DNA from: Ochotona curzoniae
Lineage: Eukaryota; Chordata; Mammalia; Lagomorpha; Ochotonidae
Assembly: GCF_017591425.1 (NCBI RefSeq)
Contig: NW_024466599.1
Coordinates: 72,272,501 to 72,336,500 of the forward strand
DNA length: 64,000 bases
Reading direction: 5' to 3'
Under the pieces are notes generated by a model. That model did not search any database. It was not told the DNA's origin and saw nothing but the letters and a program-made list of their open reading frames with translations. Position numbers and translations under genes: made by a program. Positions 49,465 through 61,237 of the stretch are shown here, piece by piece. Position 1 is the first letter of the stretch, and the number at the start of each line of letters is the position of its first letter.

Positions 49465-49949
49465 GTAAGTTAAGCACATCCTTCTATTCTTGTGTGGAGG
49501 AAAACACTGAGAATACTTGATGTACAGTTGCTTTTCTCTCTGATTCTGTGGCTCCCAGGACACAGGGCCTTCTCCCCTGTCCTGTTGAAAGGAACATTGA
49601 GTGTCTTTCCTTCTTATTCTCTCACTGGCAGGTTGGAAACCTGAGGACCAATGATTATTAAAATACTGCCTTTCACTACTGCATTTCATGTGCATCTTTA
49701 TGAAATATTGGCTGACTATATTCTTGTGAGTTACATCTAGCTTTAGAGCAAGGGCTAAATCTAGACCTCTGATGTCTAGTGCAGGTCTTTCTATCTTGCT
49801 GTTGATTGAAGAGTGTGATACAGAAAATCCTGGCAGCCATTTGGAGGAGGTGTTACACAATAGTGTTTAATGAGCCCACAGCTGGAAACCAAGAAACATT
49901 CATTTAATTTCTTTTTCTCCATTTTTCTTTTCCCTTTCCCTTCTTCATC

Positions 49950-50830
49950 TTCCTACAAATTTATTGAGCCTCTACCATGTTCAAGGTACTAGGTGCTGAG
50001 GAAATAGCTCTAACTAATCCAGGCAGACATTCCCATATGGGAAGGAGGAAATGTGTTAGTAAATGATGCATATCATAGCATACATATTGGGAGGGAAAAA
50101 GCAGGAAAGGTGAATGTAAAGTTTTGAGATTAGAGCCAATAGATGATTAAGCATTTGATGGTATAACCAGAAAAGCCCTCAATGATAAGATAACTTTTTC
50201 TTGGAACCCGAAGAAGGTGAAGGAGCGGGGGTGGGGGAGTGATTCAGCTAACAGGTTGTACGTACAGAAATACTCTGGGCACAAGGGGGTGGGGCTGGTG
50301 GAGGTGCTGTATGTAGGACCTTGCAAATCTCTTTAAGGTTCTCACCTTACAGCCTGGCTGAGAGTAAAAGATGACAGAGATCTCTGTTCAAGACCAGAGA
50401 GGTGATCTAACTTACATTTTACTGCAATCATTTTGGTCCCTTGTTTTGGTAATAGATCCTAGGGAGGCAAAGGCATAAACAGACACCAAAGAAGTGCCTG
50501 TTCTGATAACTCATGCAAAGCAGCATAGTGATTTGTTCTAGGCAAGAAGTCATGATGGTTTCTTCAAGGGTATTGAGGAGAGGTTAGCAGCACTCAAATG
50601 GTAGCTGTATTTTGAGAATAGAGCCAGTAGGGAATTGCACATGGATTGGATATGGTAAAGAGGAAACCTAAGGATGATTCCAGAAATTTGGCTTAGCAAA
50701 GGCAAGGTGCTATTGCCATTGATGAGACAGATGAATACAAGTGTTTACTTCGACCGTGTTCGGTTTAGATGCCCATTAGAAGTCTGAATGCTAACTCTGC
50801 GGACTGGAGCCTGAGCGATAAGTTTGGGTT
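49950..50830 (-). mobile_element. L2 LINE fragment in IL1R1 intron
   Basis: The block starts with the reverse L2 3' end (ttattgagcctctaccatgttcaaggtactaggtgctg-like) and continues through L2 3'UTR-like text, ending near GATGCCCATTAGAAGTC. It is ancient and noncoding. Confidence 0.5.
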
Positions 50831-50904
50831 GAAGTTTAAAAATACAAGAGATTCCAGAAAGCAGATAAAATGAGAATTGTGAGGTTGCATGCGATCAACA
50901 AGGA

Positions 50905-51110
50905 TGGTTTGAAAAGATAAGAATTTTTTAATAGGCCTGGGCTCTGATCCAGATTTCCCACATTGTGGAGTAGGGGAGCAACAACCCCAAATCTTGGGCC
51001 AATCACTCATTTCCTCTTAGGCACATTAACAGGAAACTAGACTGGATGTTCGGAGTAGCTTAAGACTCAAAGCAGACATCTAAAATAAGATGCAGGCATC
51101 CCAAGGGAAG
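50905..51110 (-). mobile_element. CSINE fragment, old
   Basis: GGCCTGGGCTCTGATCCAGA, a CAAATCTTGGGCCAATCACT segment and AAGATGCAGGCATCCCAAG are in reverse CSINE order. Confidence 0.55.
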
Positions 51111-51949
51111 GCGTAACCTGCTATCGCATAATGCTCATCTCTTAAAATCATTTTAACTCCGATTTCAAGTCTTTGGTAGTTTAACACGTGGCCCCCTCTG
51201 GGATGATTTCTACGTGTACGTTTTTCCCTATGTGTGAGCCATGTTTTTCTGTTTCTGTTTTTCTGTTTTCTGTTAAATTGTCTGATCCAGTGTGTTTTCA
51301 CCCTTTGCTAAGGGACTCTCATCTCTCAGACTATTTACAGTTCTGCCTTGGCTTGTACAGGATCTCGAGTCAGCTGACTTTGAGAAACTCACACGTTCTC
51401 GACATTTCCCTGAGCAGGTGCAAGACCATGCACACTTGTCTACCTTTCCAGATTTCTCTAAAATGTGTCAACACTTTTCAGATTGCCTTTGAGGAATGGC
51501 TATTATTTGTTCCAACGGGTATTGCAGCCTCTCTGGCTGTTGTCACAATCAACGGTGGACACTAAGTTTTGTTGTTGTTGTTTTCTAAATAACACCCTTG
51601 AGACAGGACTTTTCCTGTGGGTCTCTGAATTATTAGGTCAGTAACAACACAACCTTGTGAATGTGATTTCCAGAAACTGCCAGTTGGGCCAGAATGGTGG
51701 TGTTCAGAGAAGGGGACTTGAGGAAATTAAAGCTGATCTGTTCTACTGTGATTTGGCATATGGTTTTGGTTTATTGGTTTGCTTTTTAAATAAATGCTCT
51801 TCTGGTTGTCGCAAAGCTTCACTGTTTGAAACTTGCCAGCTTTTTGTTGCCTTTATGGAGAAATTGACTTACCAAAGCCCCCACTCTGCCGCTGACATTT
51901 TGAGACTTGGCTATTGTTTATCACTCTTGTCTCTACCTGCTTGGTATCT

Positions 51950-52200
51950 GTTCAATTTTTTTTGACGTAGTAGAGGGTAAAACCTGTTATTATAGAATAA
52001 CCTGAGAGCATATTATTGTAAAAACTAAGAACAACAACAACAACAAAAAAAAAGAATTGTAGAAGGAGGAGGGAGGGTGGGGCCAGAGGAGGTGGGGGAG
52101 GGTGAGAAGTGTCACTATACTGCTAAATTTGTATGCATGAACTACGTGAAATTTGTTTACCATATATAAATGCAATAATTTAAATTTTAAAATGACACTG
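51950..52200 (+). mobile_element. L1 3'UTR end, lagomorph type
   Basis: A G-rich GGAGGGAGGGTGGGG tract is followed by a conserved tail (TGTCACTATACTGCTAAATT, then an A/T-rich end), as in lagomorph L1 3' ends. It lies in IL1R1 intron 1 of the coding part. Confidence 0.6.
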
Positions 52201-52204
52201 TGAT

Positions 52205-53560
52205 TGTTGTAGTTTTATAATATGTCACAATAAGTAGGGTAACTCTTACAGTTTTGCTCTTTTATAATCAATATTGTTTTGGCTATGTTGATTTTGTAAT
52301 AATCAACTTGTCAATTTGTGTGAAAAATCTTAACAGGGTTTTGATTGACATTGAATATAACTATGTTTTGAGAAAACTAGTATCTTAATAATATCAGTAA
52401 ATCTGATCCATTAACAAATTAGTTCTTCATCTATTTAGATCATTTAAAACTTAAATTTTTATAAATTTCATTACATAAGTCTTAATTATTCTTTATCAGA
52501 CCTACGATCAATTTTTTTGTATCTTTGAATGCTATTATAATGCTTTTTTCCAATATCAGGTTCAAGGGTGTTTGGACTAGTGACCCCAACCTACCTGTCC
52601 ATCCGTGTATCTGGGTACAATTCCTGTCTCTTCCTCCTGACTCTCGCTTCCCTGGGAGGCAGTGGTGATGGCTCAGGTTATTAGGTTTCTGACAGTCCCA
52701 TGGAAGACCCAGGTTGAGTTCCTGGCTCGTGGCTTCAGCTCCTGTCCAGTTCTGGCTGTTGTGGACATTTGGAGGTGTGAACCAGCAGATGAAAATACAG
52801 TGCTAATGCTTTCTACTGTTACATTGATAGAACTCTAGCAGTTTCAGCATGTTCTTTGCAGTATAAGCAAACTAAACATAATTTTGCCATATCGTGTGTT
52901 CTACAACTTAACATTAGATCTTTTGTAGATTCCTTAATATTTTCTGCATAGATGATCATGTTTTTGCAAGTGAAAATCTTATAATTTTCCTTTGCAGGTT
53001 GGGTGCCGTGTAGTGCTTTTGTTTGCTTTCAAGTGCTAGCCAGACTTATCATTACAGTTTAAACAGAATCATTTAGAGCCTAGTCTTACTATAAATGATA
53101 ACTGGCTTTCAGGTTCAGGATATTCTTTCCTAGTTTGCCGAGAGTTTTTCTCAGAAATGGATATTTTATCAAATTTATTTTCTGTATCTTTTGAGATTAT
53201 TGTATAGGGCTTTCTTTACAATATATTAATATGTGGCATTGCATTGATTTTTTTGAAGTTGAACTTAACTTTTTGTTCTTGGGATATATCCCATTTTCTT
53301 GAGGATTTTTTAAAAATTATTAAAGTTATAAGATTCGATTTGCTACAACTTTTAAGAGAAATTTTGTATCTTGTTCGTAATAAAGATTGGTTTGTATTTT
53401 TTTCTTTCTTGTGATATCTTTGGTTTTGGTGTCAGAATAATGCTGCATTCATAGCATGAGTGGAGAATTATTGCCCCTTTGATTTTATGGATGGGTGTGT
53501 GTATATTGCATATTATTTTTTTAATTGAAAGGTAGTGAATGTTTATACTCATGGTAGAAT
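52205..53560 (-). mobile_element. Old L1 ORF2 fragment, antisense
   Basis: Reading plus, the sequence follows the reverse complement of L1 ORF2. Markers are GATATATCCCATTTTCTTGAG and TTTTGGTGTCAGAATAATGCTGC with the bases around them. It is interrupted by a CSINE at about 52560-52840 and is too decayed to code. Confidence 0.6.
52560..52845 (+). mobile_element. CSINE, old, inside an L1 fragment
   Basis: GGGAGGCAGTGGTGATGGCT, AAGACCCAGGTTGAGTTCCT and GGAGGTGTGAACCAGCAGAT follow the plus-strand body; the same antisense L1 text resumes beyond it. Confidence 0.65.
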
Positions 53561-53599
53561 ATACTAATGAAGCCATGAATTGTTGGAAAGACTTATTCT

Positions 53600-53880
53600 T
53601 CAAAAAAATTATTTCTTTGAGAGAAAGATGGAGAGAGATTTTCTATCAGCTAGTTTATTCCCAAATGTCCACAAGGTGGGGGCTGAGCCAGGCTAATGCC
53701 AAGCGCTGAGAATTCAGTCTGGGACTCCCACACGGGGCAGAGGTTCAGTCATTTGAGTCATAATCTGCCTCTCTAGGTAAGCAGGAAGTAGGAATTAGAA
53801 AGGAGCCACTCTGCTATGGGTGGGGGCCAAACTAAGTAGCATCATAATTGTTAGGTCAAATGCCTGCTCTGGTTAGCAGG
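53600..53880 (-). mobile_element. CSINE, diverged
   Basis: AATTATTTCTTTGAGAGAAA, TCCCAAATGTCCACAAGGTG and GACTCCCACACGGGGCAGAG are in reverse CSINE order, ending TCAAATGCCTGCTCT. Confidence 0.75.
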
Positions 53881-55153
53881 TTTTTAGAAATTCCATTTCC
53901 TTAATGTGACAATACTTCCAAAAGTTCATGTAAATGGGATTAAAAGTTTGTTTTAGTGCAAAGAAAGTTTTGAAACTCGTGCATCTGAAAGGTTTTTAAA
54001 AAAAATTATAGATGGTATGCATTATACACAAACAATGCATGGAGTTTTCATTCATAGCATTGTTTTAATCTCAATTGCTTACTGCTCTTCATGTTTGTCC
54101 TTTCCTTTAGCATCTTGAGCAAATCAGATACAGTAATATTAATGATATTTTATTTTCTTATCTGTGTTATTTTTGTGTCAGTTTTGGTTGTTTTGTTTGG
54201 TTGCATATTATCTGTCTTCCATGCCTGATGATTGGTGGTCGAATGGTAGACATTGTAAAAATTACTGTGCTGGATGATGGAAATTTCTGTATTACTGCAA
54301 GTGTACTTGAGCATTGGAAACTGGCTGGTGCTTTCAGCCCCATCCTTGTGAGCCTGGCTCTCCGCAGCTCTGGAGTCAGAGCCATTCTGATCCTGATGCT
54401 GCATGACTAATGAGGTTTCCTGTTCTGTCTGTTGGAGCAGAGACTGCCCCGCGTTGTGTGGCTTCAGGTATTATTGTCTCTAATCCTTTTGGTGGTTTTC
54501 AAATGAGTCTTGAGTTATTTTTTAGTTTCTTAGATATGTTGGTTCTTTGCTGGAAACTCAGGGAGACAGCAGACCTCCAAAGGCTCCCTCGCTGTATATG
54601 TAGCTGTAACCCGATTGGTGTCGTTTTCCTGCAGAATCTTCCTTTTGCAGATAGCCAATCCCAGTCTTGACTCAGGGAGGACACTGGACTTTGCCGTGGT
54701 TCCGTGCTGCAATGTTATGGCCTCATAGTCGGTTTGGGCAATTGCTTCAGTTCTTTCTAAATCTGTCCTTTAGTTCCTGATGTTCAATGTCGTAAAGCAA
54801 TGCTGTTTTGTATTCTTTATTTTTTAGTTCAGGTATAAAGGTAGAAACAGTTTTCTATATTTCACCGTGCAATGAAGTGAATGTCTTTTCTGTTACATTT
54901 CCTTCTGTCTCATATGAATAAATTGGAGGTGAGAGGGGCTGAATAACTGACTCAAGGGCACAAGCCACAGATGATAGCACACACATTTTATTGTGAATTT
55001 TTCAGATCCACAAGATAATGCCGTTAATCATGATGCTATAAAGAGTTTATGGATACTATGAGTTGAGGGATTTAATTATCTAGTTATACGTAGACATTAT
55101 ATTAAGAAACATTGGCAGGTTTTTATAAAATGTTTTCGCTCTCTCTTTTAAAG

Positions 55154-55388
55154 ATAACTGTAAGGAACGTGAAGAAAAAGTAATTACTGTATCATCTGCA
55201 AATGAAATAGGAGTTTCTTCTTGTCCTCTTAACCCACATGAACGAAACGGTGTTATAAATTGGTATAAAAATGGTAGTGAAATACCTATATCTACAGACC
55301 AAAGCTGCAACATCCATCAGCACAAAGATAACCTTTGGTTTGTTCCTGCCAAGGTAGAGGATTCAGGGAGTTATTCTTGTACTGTCAG
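55154..55388 (+). CDS. IL1R1: IL1R1 coding exon 2: Ig domain 1, main part
   Basis: The exon lies between an acceptor AAAG at 55153 and a donor GTAAGA at 55389. It encodes residues 20-98, beginning DNCKEREEK, and carries most of the first Ig domain of the ligand-binding ectodomain. Visible hallmarks are C22, C43, the core W56-Y57-K58, the D89-S90-G91-S92-Y93-S94-C95 signature and an N59-G-S glycosylation sequon. The segment HQHKDNLWFVPAKVEDSG is almost identical to human IL1R1. Cys-71 is unusual: human has a non-cysteine residue there. The exon ends in phase 2, splitting Arg-98. Confidence 0.97.
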
Positions 55389-55482
55389 GTAAGATTGTAA
55401 GCACGTGTTCTAGGAGTCTGCAGCAGAGAGGAGGGGGAGCTCTACTCATGGTGGTTCATTTTCCTATCTTACTTTATTATAG

Positions 55483-55672
55483 AAATTCAACTTACTGCCT
55501 CAGAATTAGAATAACGACAAAGTTTGTGGAGAATGAACCTAACCTGTGTTACAGTGCAGACGCTCTGTACAAACAGAGACTCCCTGCTGCCGTGGATGGG
55601 GTACTTGTATGCCCTTATCTGGATTATTTTAAAGATGAAAATGACAAATTGCCCACAATACAGTGGTATAAG
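55483..55672 (+). CDS. IL1R1: IL1R1 coding exon 3: Ig1 end and Ig2 start
   Basis: The exon follows a short 94-bp intron (acceptor ATTATAG) and ends at donor GTAAGC in phase 0. It encodes residues 98-161. The end of Ig1 includes C103 and a sequon N99-S-T. KFVENEPNLCY is the conserved linker into Ig2, followed by C120, the Ig2 core cysteine C141 (VCPY) and W159-Y160-K161. If the following intron were retained, the frame would add eight mostly hydrophobic residues and then stop (TAG at 55697-55699). Confidence 0.97.
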
Positions 55673-55975
55673 GTAAGCTTATTATCGCTACTTTTATAGT
55701 ATTTTCAGAAAATGTGATTTCTTTTTTATGGACTAAACAGTGAATTTGCAAAGAACTGTTCCAATTGGCAAAATGTTTGCTCACTGATGAAACTTAATGG
55801 GTAATCTAAAAAGAATTGTAAAATCCATATTCCATTAATCTGATGTATAGCTAAAGGCTTTCTTGCTCATGCTTTTATTAATAATAATAATAAGATGCAA
55901 TTGAGAAAAGTAGTAGTATGAATAAAATATGCTTAAGGAGAAGGCTGACTGTAAATTTAAGATATTGAAGAGAGC

Positions 55976-56353
55976 TGTGGGGTCTCCCCCACAGATTCCT
56001 CTAGTACCCCGTTGCCATAGGGGATGAGCCTGCTGCCTGCCAGCCAGCCTCCCGGCCTGCGAGAGACAAACAGAGGGACAAGGGTTCTGTCTAAGCAGTT
56101 CTGGTTTATTGGGGAAATTCAGATTCTTATATAGGGTAAGGGATAGCCTCAGGCCAGGAATTCCAGGAGGGGAGAAACTAGGAGCCAATTACTAGGAGTA
56201 TGACTGCAGAAGCCACCTCCCATAGGCCAGGGGTAGGTGAGTGAAAAGGCCCTGGCCAATCGAAACAACATGACCCCTTCCCTGGTTCATGCCTGGGGTT
56301 CTGTCCTTGGCCCCCATATTGACTTAACCACCCCTTTGCCCCGGAGCCCCACA
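55976..56353 (-). mobile_element. Solo ERV LTR, antisense in IL1R1 intron
   Basis: This 378-bp block begins TGTGGGG and ends CCCCACA. It is flanked by a perfect 6-bp duplication GAGAGC (55970-55975 and 56354-56359). Read on the minus strand it has inverted CCAAT motifs (56256-56260 and near 56184), a TATA-like ACCCTATATAAG (about 56127-56137) and AATAAA (56105-56110). A 6-bp duplication is typical of class II (ERVK/betaretrovirus-like) insertions. No internal viral genes are present, so it is a recombined solo LTR. The AATAAA lies only about 20 bases after the TATA-like motif, so the poly(A) signal would sit in U3 or at the very start of R. Confidence 0.85.
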
Positions 56354-56582
56354 GAGAGCTACTTAAAAATATCAAACCTGGGTCTTATCAAAAATATTAA
56401 GTGTTTCTTAAGTAATCTTGTAGTTTCTATAACTGTCTTAAAAGGGATTGACTAACATTGCATGGAACACGTGTGTTTTTTGTAAAATATAGCATTTGCT
56501 AATGTGAATCAATGGAGTTTCCTTTTATAGGAAGAGTGGGAAACTGTTGTTATCGATGTTTCTTTTCACTTCTTTGATCTAG

Positions 56583-56751
56583 GATTGTGAGCCTCTGGAT
56601 CTTGACAATGTAAGCTTCTCTGGAATCCCAAATCAACTTATTGTGATGAATGTGGCTGAAAAGCATAGAGGGAACTACACTTGTCGCATATCCTACACAT
56701 ACATGGGAAAGCAGTATCCCGTGACCCGGGCAATAGAATTCATCCCTCTAG
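56583..56751 (+). CDS. IL1R1: IL1R1 coding exon 4: Ig domain 2, second half
   Basis: The acceptor is TTTGATCTAG at 56582 and the donor is GTGAGT at 56752. The exon encodes residues 162-217, from DCEPLDLDN to the linker EFIPL. The stretch LIVMNVAEKHRGNYTC is the conserved F-G region of Ig2, with the core cysteine C195 (pairs with C141). C163 and C120 form the second IL-1-receptor-type pair. Sequons are N170-V-S and N192-Y-T. The exon ends in phase 1. An antisense solo LTR lies in the intron just upstream. Confidence 0.97.
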
Positions 56752-58370
56752 GTGAGTTCTATCTCCATGCCACAGAGTTCAGGTCTGGGAAGGCCAGAGA
56801 CCAAGAGTGCTTATAACATCGCCATTGTCACGCATGGAGGAACTAAATCCACAACTCCACAAAGGAGCTTAGTTTAGTTTGTTGTTGTTGCTAAATGCTG
56901 GGTGACTGTTTTCCATCCTACTTCAGATGCAGTGTCAACTACCGTGACATTAGGAGTTGTTTTCCACCTGACCTTGTACTTTGACGTGCCCAAAGATGAT
57001 TCTGCTAATGTGTGGATCTTCTGAGCACCTCCACTTGTGGGGTCCAAGTGTCTAGCAATGAGCATTTTTGGTATAAATGGGGTGAATATTAGTGGCTTCA
57101 GAAAAGTTGTACCTCTAGAATCAACCTCGTGTTTATTCCGTGTTAGATCAGTCAGCGATCTCTATGCCTGTTTCCTTTTCTCAAAGTTGTTGGAAAGATT
57201 GGAACTTGGGTAGACTCAACTTGTGGTTCTGTGTCTGATGCAACATGATGCTTGGTGAGAAACAGGTATGCAGTTGCCCTGAGTATAATTATCAGCCTGG
57301 TTTCACATGCTGAGGCATTAGAAATTTTCCCATGCTTCATGTTAAAACCTGTTTTTCAACTAAACGAAATAAAATGTGCTTCCACAAATAGCTCGAAGAT
57401 TGGCAGAACTCTTTCTGTAAATATCAGAATTTTAAGCTTAAATAATCTAAGAACACTTATTCTGCTTTTGTATGTTAAAGGAAGTATCTATGAATAGTTT
57501 GCACGGACAATAGGTATAAACTGTATCTCATACAAACTCAGTACACCAAGATTAAGATAAACTGAATGCTACATATATTAGAAAAACAACTGATTCTTCT
57601 GATTCTATAATAATCTGTGTATGAAGATTAATTTTATTAAATAAAAAATAATTCCTTAAACTGATAAACATCAGTGTATACTAGTTTTCAATGCTATTCA
57701 ACTATCTTTTTGTTCTTGGCAGCCCGTACCTGGTCACTCTGTTACTCTGGTTTATCATTCTTGAGTCCCAGTAACCAAACAAGCAGGTAGAACTCGTCAC
57801 TAGGGAGGTTTTTTTTTTTTTTTTTTAAGAAATCAAAAATGTTTTAGAAATTTCCTGTCTCTTTTCTGACCCCAGTTCCCAGTTTTGGAAACAAGATACC
57901 CTATTCAGAGGATGAGGCATTTTGTTTTTTTCTCGAGTCTTAACTGAATGGTGCACGTTTTATTCAAAACTATTTGTTAAACATTTATTATGTGCCACTG
58001 ACTTTTAGGTGTACACTAGGGAATAAGCAGCATCAGAAATCTGTGGAATTCCTTATTTTATTCAACTGTGACAGGCTCCAGGGCATGTATAAAGTTGGTA
58101 GTTTTTCATATTTTCTGTTTGGCCACAGATCAACCCTTGAAGCCAATATTTTTGTCAAAAAGCATCAAGGTTTATTTCCAAAGCACTTGATGACTTCCTG
58201 CCTATTTTTAATAAATCATGACAAGTTGTTTGACATTCTTCAATAACCAGCCTTTTAGACCTCACGGTTCCATTTGTTCGGATGCCATTTAGTGCATTTT
58301 GCTGAATATTGTCATCACTTGAAATTCTGTTTATCAGACACAGATGACCCTGTGAATGTTTTTCTTTCAG

Positions 58371-58436
58371 CGGAAACCAAGTCCCAAAAGCCCGTGATTC
58401 TGAGCCCATCTAATGAGACGAAGGAAGTGGTTTTGG
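58371..58436 (+). CDS. IL1R1: IL1R1 coding exon 5: Ig2-Ig3 linker
   Basis: This short exon (66 nt) has acceptor TTTCTTTCAG and donor GTAAGT. It encodes residues 218-239, the hinge between the second and third Ig domains, with the family pattern KPVILSPSNET (human: RPVIVSPANET) and a sequon at N232. Phase 1 is kept at both ends, so skipping this exon would keep the reading frame. Confidence 0.94.
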
Positions 58437-58837
58437 GTAAGTGGACTGCAGCTGGACATGCTAAACTTACTTTTAACTCAAGATTAATATATATTATACC
58501 TTCACTATACATAACCTAGGTCATTGACTGAATATCCATCACTGTTGGTCAAATAGCACAATTATATCGTAAAATGTTTTTTATTGTTTTGATTTTTTAA
58601 ATGGCAGAAATCCAATTGTATTTAGTTTTCCTGCCCTTAGTTTCCTGTGACACGTATTAACCATGAAAACATCCGCCCAAGACCTAGTTTCAAGGCCTAA
58701 GGAAAAATGTAGCAATTTATCTGACTGGCACAAGTTGTATTTCCTGGGACCAGAACTAAGTTCCTGGCAGAAGAATAAGAGCAGAAACCAGAGAGATCAT
58801 AGTTATTCTAGGAAAATAGCTTTCTAAGGTGGTGTAA

Positions 58838-58885
58838 AATTTTTATTTTAAGAAGAAAGAGAAAGAGAGAGAGAGAGAGAGATAA
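58838..58885 (-). repeat. (GA)n with T/A-rich lead, likely SINE tail remnant
   Basis: TTTTTATTTTAAGAAGAAAG leads into a GA tract. This resembles the tail end of a minus-strand CSINE whose body is barely recognisable to about 59000. Confidence 0.5.
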
Positions 58886-59854
58886 GGAAAGTTCTATTGG
58901 AGACCACTGGTCCAGATATGAAAAATAGATTGGAATCCTCTTTGGTAACAGTAACTGTTTGAACCATGAGCAGTTGTACAGAGATTAGAAGGTTTACGTT
59001 TGTGGCCTGTCAACGCTGTGCTAGTCAAGCCAGTGGTTTATGGTGGAAGATAGCAGGGGAGCTTTCTTTCCTGGGAACCGATAGGATCTAGAGTTGTGTT
59101 TCTCAAGCTCTGTTCTTTGGAAACGTTCATTTTGATAGCCTACAAAAACCAATGTCCTAATCTTTTTTCTCAGAACATTAATACCACAGCTACCTTACAT
59201 CACTTTTGATGTGCCAAGGCCCTTCAGATGGCCCCAAACCATCTTTTTTTCTGATTTTCTTGCTGATTTTCTTGCTTCCTAAGTACCACTTTTGCCGCTG
59301 TTGGTGCTGGCTTCTCTTGAGACATTATTCTCAAGAATTATGGAGTTAAGCACCCTGAAACCTAGGCTGCATTATATTGCTCTCTAAATCAGAAAATAGC
59401 TTTACATTTAGAAATTAGTATTTCAATCTATCACATTAGCAGGAAATCTGGGTACATATCTCTGTCATAAGATTAACTTAAAGGAATTCAAGTAGGAGGC
59501 ATTTGATAAGAATCAATATGAATCACTATTAAGATCACATAAAAATGTAAGAATGAAGGGATACTTCCTTAACTTAATAAACAACATCAGTAAAAAGTGT
59601 CACTTTCTCTCTTCTCCTTCCTCCACCCACTAATACTGCCTTTCAAATAACTTTCTGAAAAAACAGAGAAGTAGACATGAATTATGCTCAGAAATAGAAA
59701 AATTATTAGTGTGTCAATATTAGTGAACATAAACCAGCTATGACAGCCTAATAATCCTGTTTTGGAAGACTGAACTAGGCTGAAAGTCCCAGTTCACGGT
59801 AATTGCAAGATAATACAGTATAAGATCTTATTTAAAATTTGCCTATGGGTGAGT

Positions 59855-60150
59855 ATTCGGAACATTTGTTTAAAATGCCACTCAAGATGTCTGAATTCTG
59901 CCTTGGAGTGCTCCACTTTCAATCCAGCTACACCATCAGGTGATAATTCAAGTACTAAGTCTTGCCACGTATGTAAGAGAGGCCTGGATGAAGCTCAAAC
60001 CCCTGGTTTGAGCCTGCTTCAGCTCTTGGCTCTTGCAGGCATTTAGGAAGTGAATCACTAATAAAAACACACAAACCCTCTCTTTCTTTCTCCTTTGCTT
60101 GCTATCCATGTGACTTTCAAATAAGCAAAAATAAATGCAAAAAAAAAAAT
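59855..60150 (+). mobile_element. CSINE, old, in IL1R1 intron
   Basis: TCTGAATTCTGCCTTGGAGT, TTTGAGCCTGCTTCAGCTCT and the tail CAAATAAGCAAAAATAAATG are in plus-strand order. It ends about 230 bp before coding exon 6. Confidence 0.6.
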
Positions 60151-60295
60151 TTCTTATATGCATGGAAAAGATAAAATTTGGGATAAATAAAGTTAGTAAC
60201 ATAGTGGTTATTTCTGAATGGTGGGTTGAAGGACAATTTTCTTTTTTTCCTTTGTGCTTTTCTAGGGCTTAAAAATTTTATTCAGTAGCCACTTA

Positions 60296-60330
60296 TTAAT
60301 ATATATACATACATACATATATACATAGTT
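60296..60330. repeat. (TA)n(CATA)n tract
   Basis: A short A/T-rich repeat about 50 bp upstream of coding exon 6, before its poly-T acceptor tract. Confidence 0.85.
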
Positions 60331-60378
60331 GAGTCTAAAAATCAATTCATGGTATGATTAAAAATATTTTTTTTGCAG

Positions 60379-60496
60379 GATCTCAGTTACAACTGATCTG
60401 CAATGTCAGTGGCTCTATGGGTGATGTTGTCTACTGGAACTGGAATGGGTCAGTAATTGATGAAGATGATCCACTACTGGCAGAAGAATATAAATC
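60379..60496 (+). CDS. IL1R1: IL1R1 coding exon 6: Ig domain 3, first half
   Basis: The acceptor is TTTTTTTTGCAG at 60378 and the donor is GTAAAT at 60497. The exon encodes residues 240-279. Features are the core cysteine C247 (LICNVSG), the tryptophans in VVYWNWNGSV, and the nearly invariant VIDEDDP run. Sequons are N248-V-S and N262-G-S. The exon ends in phase 2, splitting Ser-279. Confidence 0.96.
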
Positions 60497-61237
60497 GTAA
60501 ATACACTATTCAGATTCTGATATTAAATTCCATGTCATGTTTTATATAACCCCTATAGTTAAATATAATATCTAGAGTTGGTTGACATTAATTCATCCTA
60601 ACCTTTCTGCCCTTTTTGAGTTTGGGTTATACGGGATTTGTAAAATCTTAAATGTTTTAGGTGGAAATGTAGCTGCATGTCTTTGCTCATTAATGCTGGA
60701 CCACCTAAAAGTCTTTCCTTAATTTCAGTCATAAATGCCTGAATTCTATGAATTCTAATGAGGAAATTCTCCTGAGTTACTCCTCATTTTAGATATAGTT
60801 TAGAAAAGACGCATGGTCAAGAATCAGGAATTGCACTTGGAAGTCTTTTGGCTTTCCAGTGCACCTGCCAGTAGGATCTCCCAGCTTCCTCTCTGCTCCT
60901 CTCTGCAGTATCAGCAACCCCTTGTCAACTTCCCTGATCCACTATCGTTCAATATTTTTTTTTCTCGAAACTCAGAATGCTTATGTCCATATTTTTCTTC
61001 TTGGAGGCTAGTGATTTTAATTTGATTCCTCTGCTACTGAATCAGGTTCTGAAAATAATTTTGACTCTAAAAATCTCAGGCCCTCGTGGTCAGCAGTCTG
61101 TTATGCCCATGACTGAAGCAGGTGTTTATTTCAGCTGCTATTTATAGTACACATGAAGAAATCAAGCAATTCTATGTGTCTTATTTGTAGTAGATGTCAT
61201 TTACTTGCATAACTTTATTTACTCCTCTTTTAAACAG

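Noticed and set aside
51188..51565. 125-codon plus-strand ORF in the IL1R1 intron
   Set aside because: No similarity to known proteins by eye and no conserved motif; it sits between transposon remnants.
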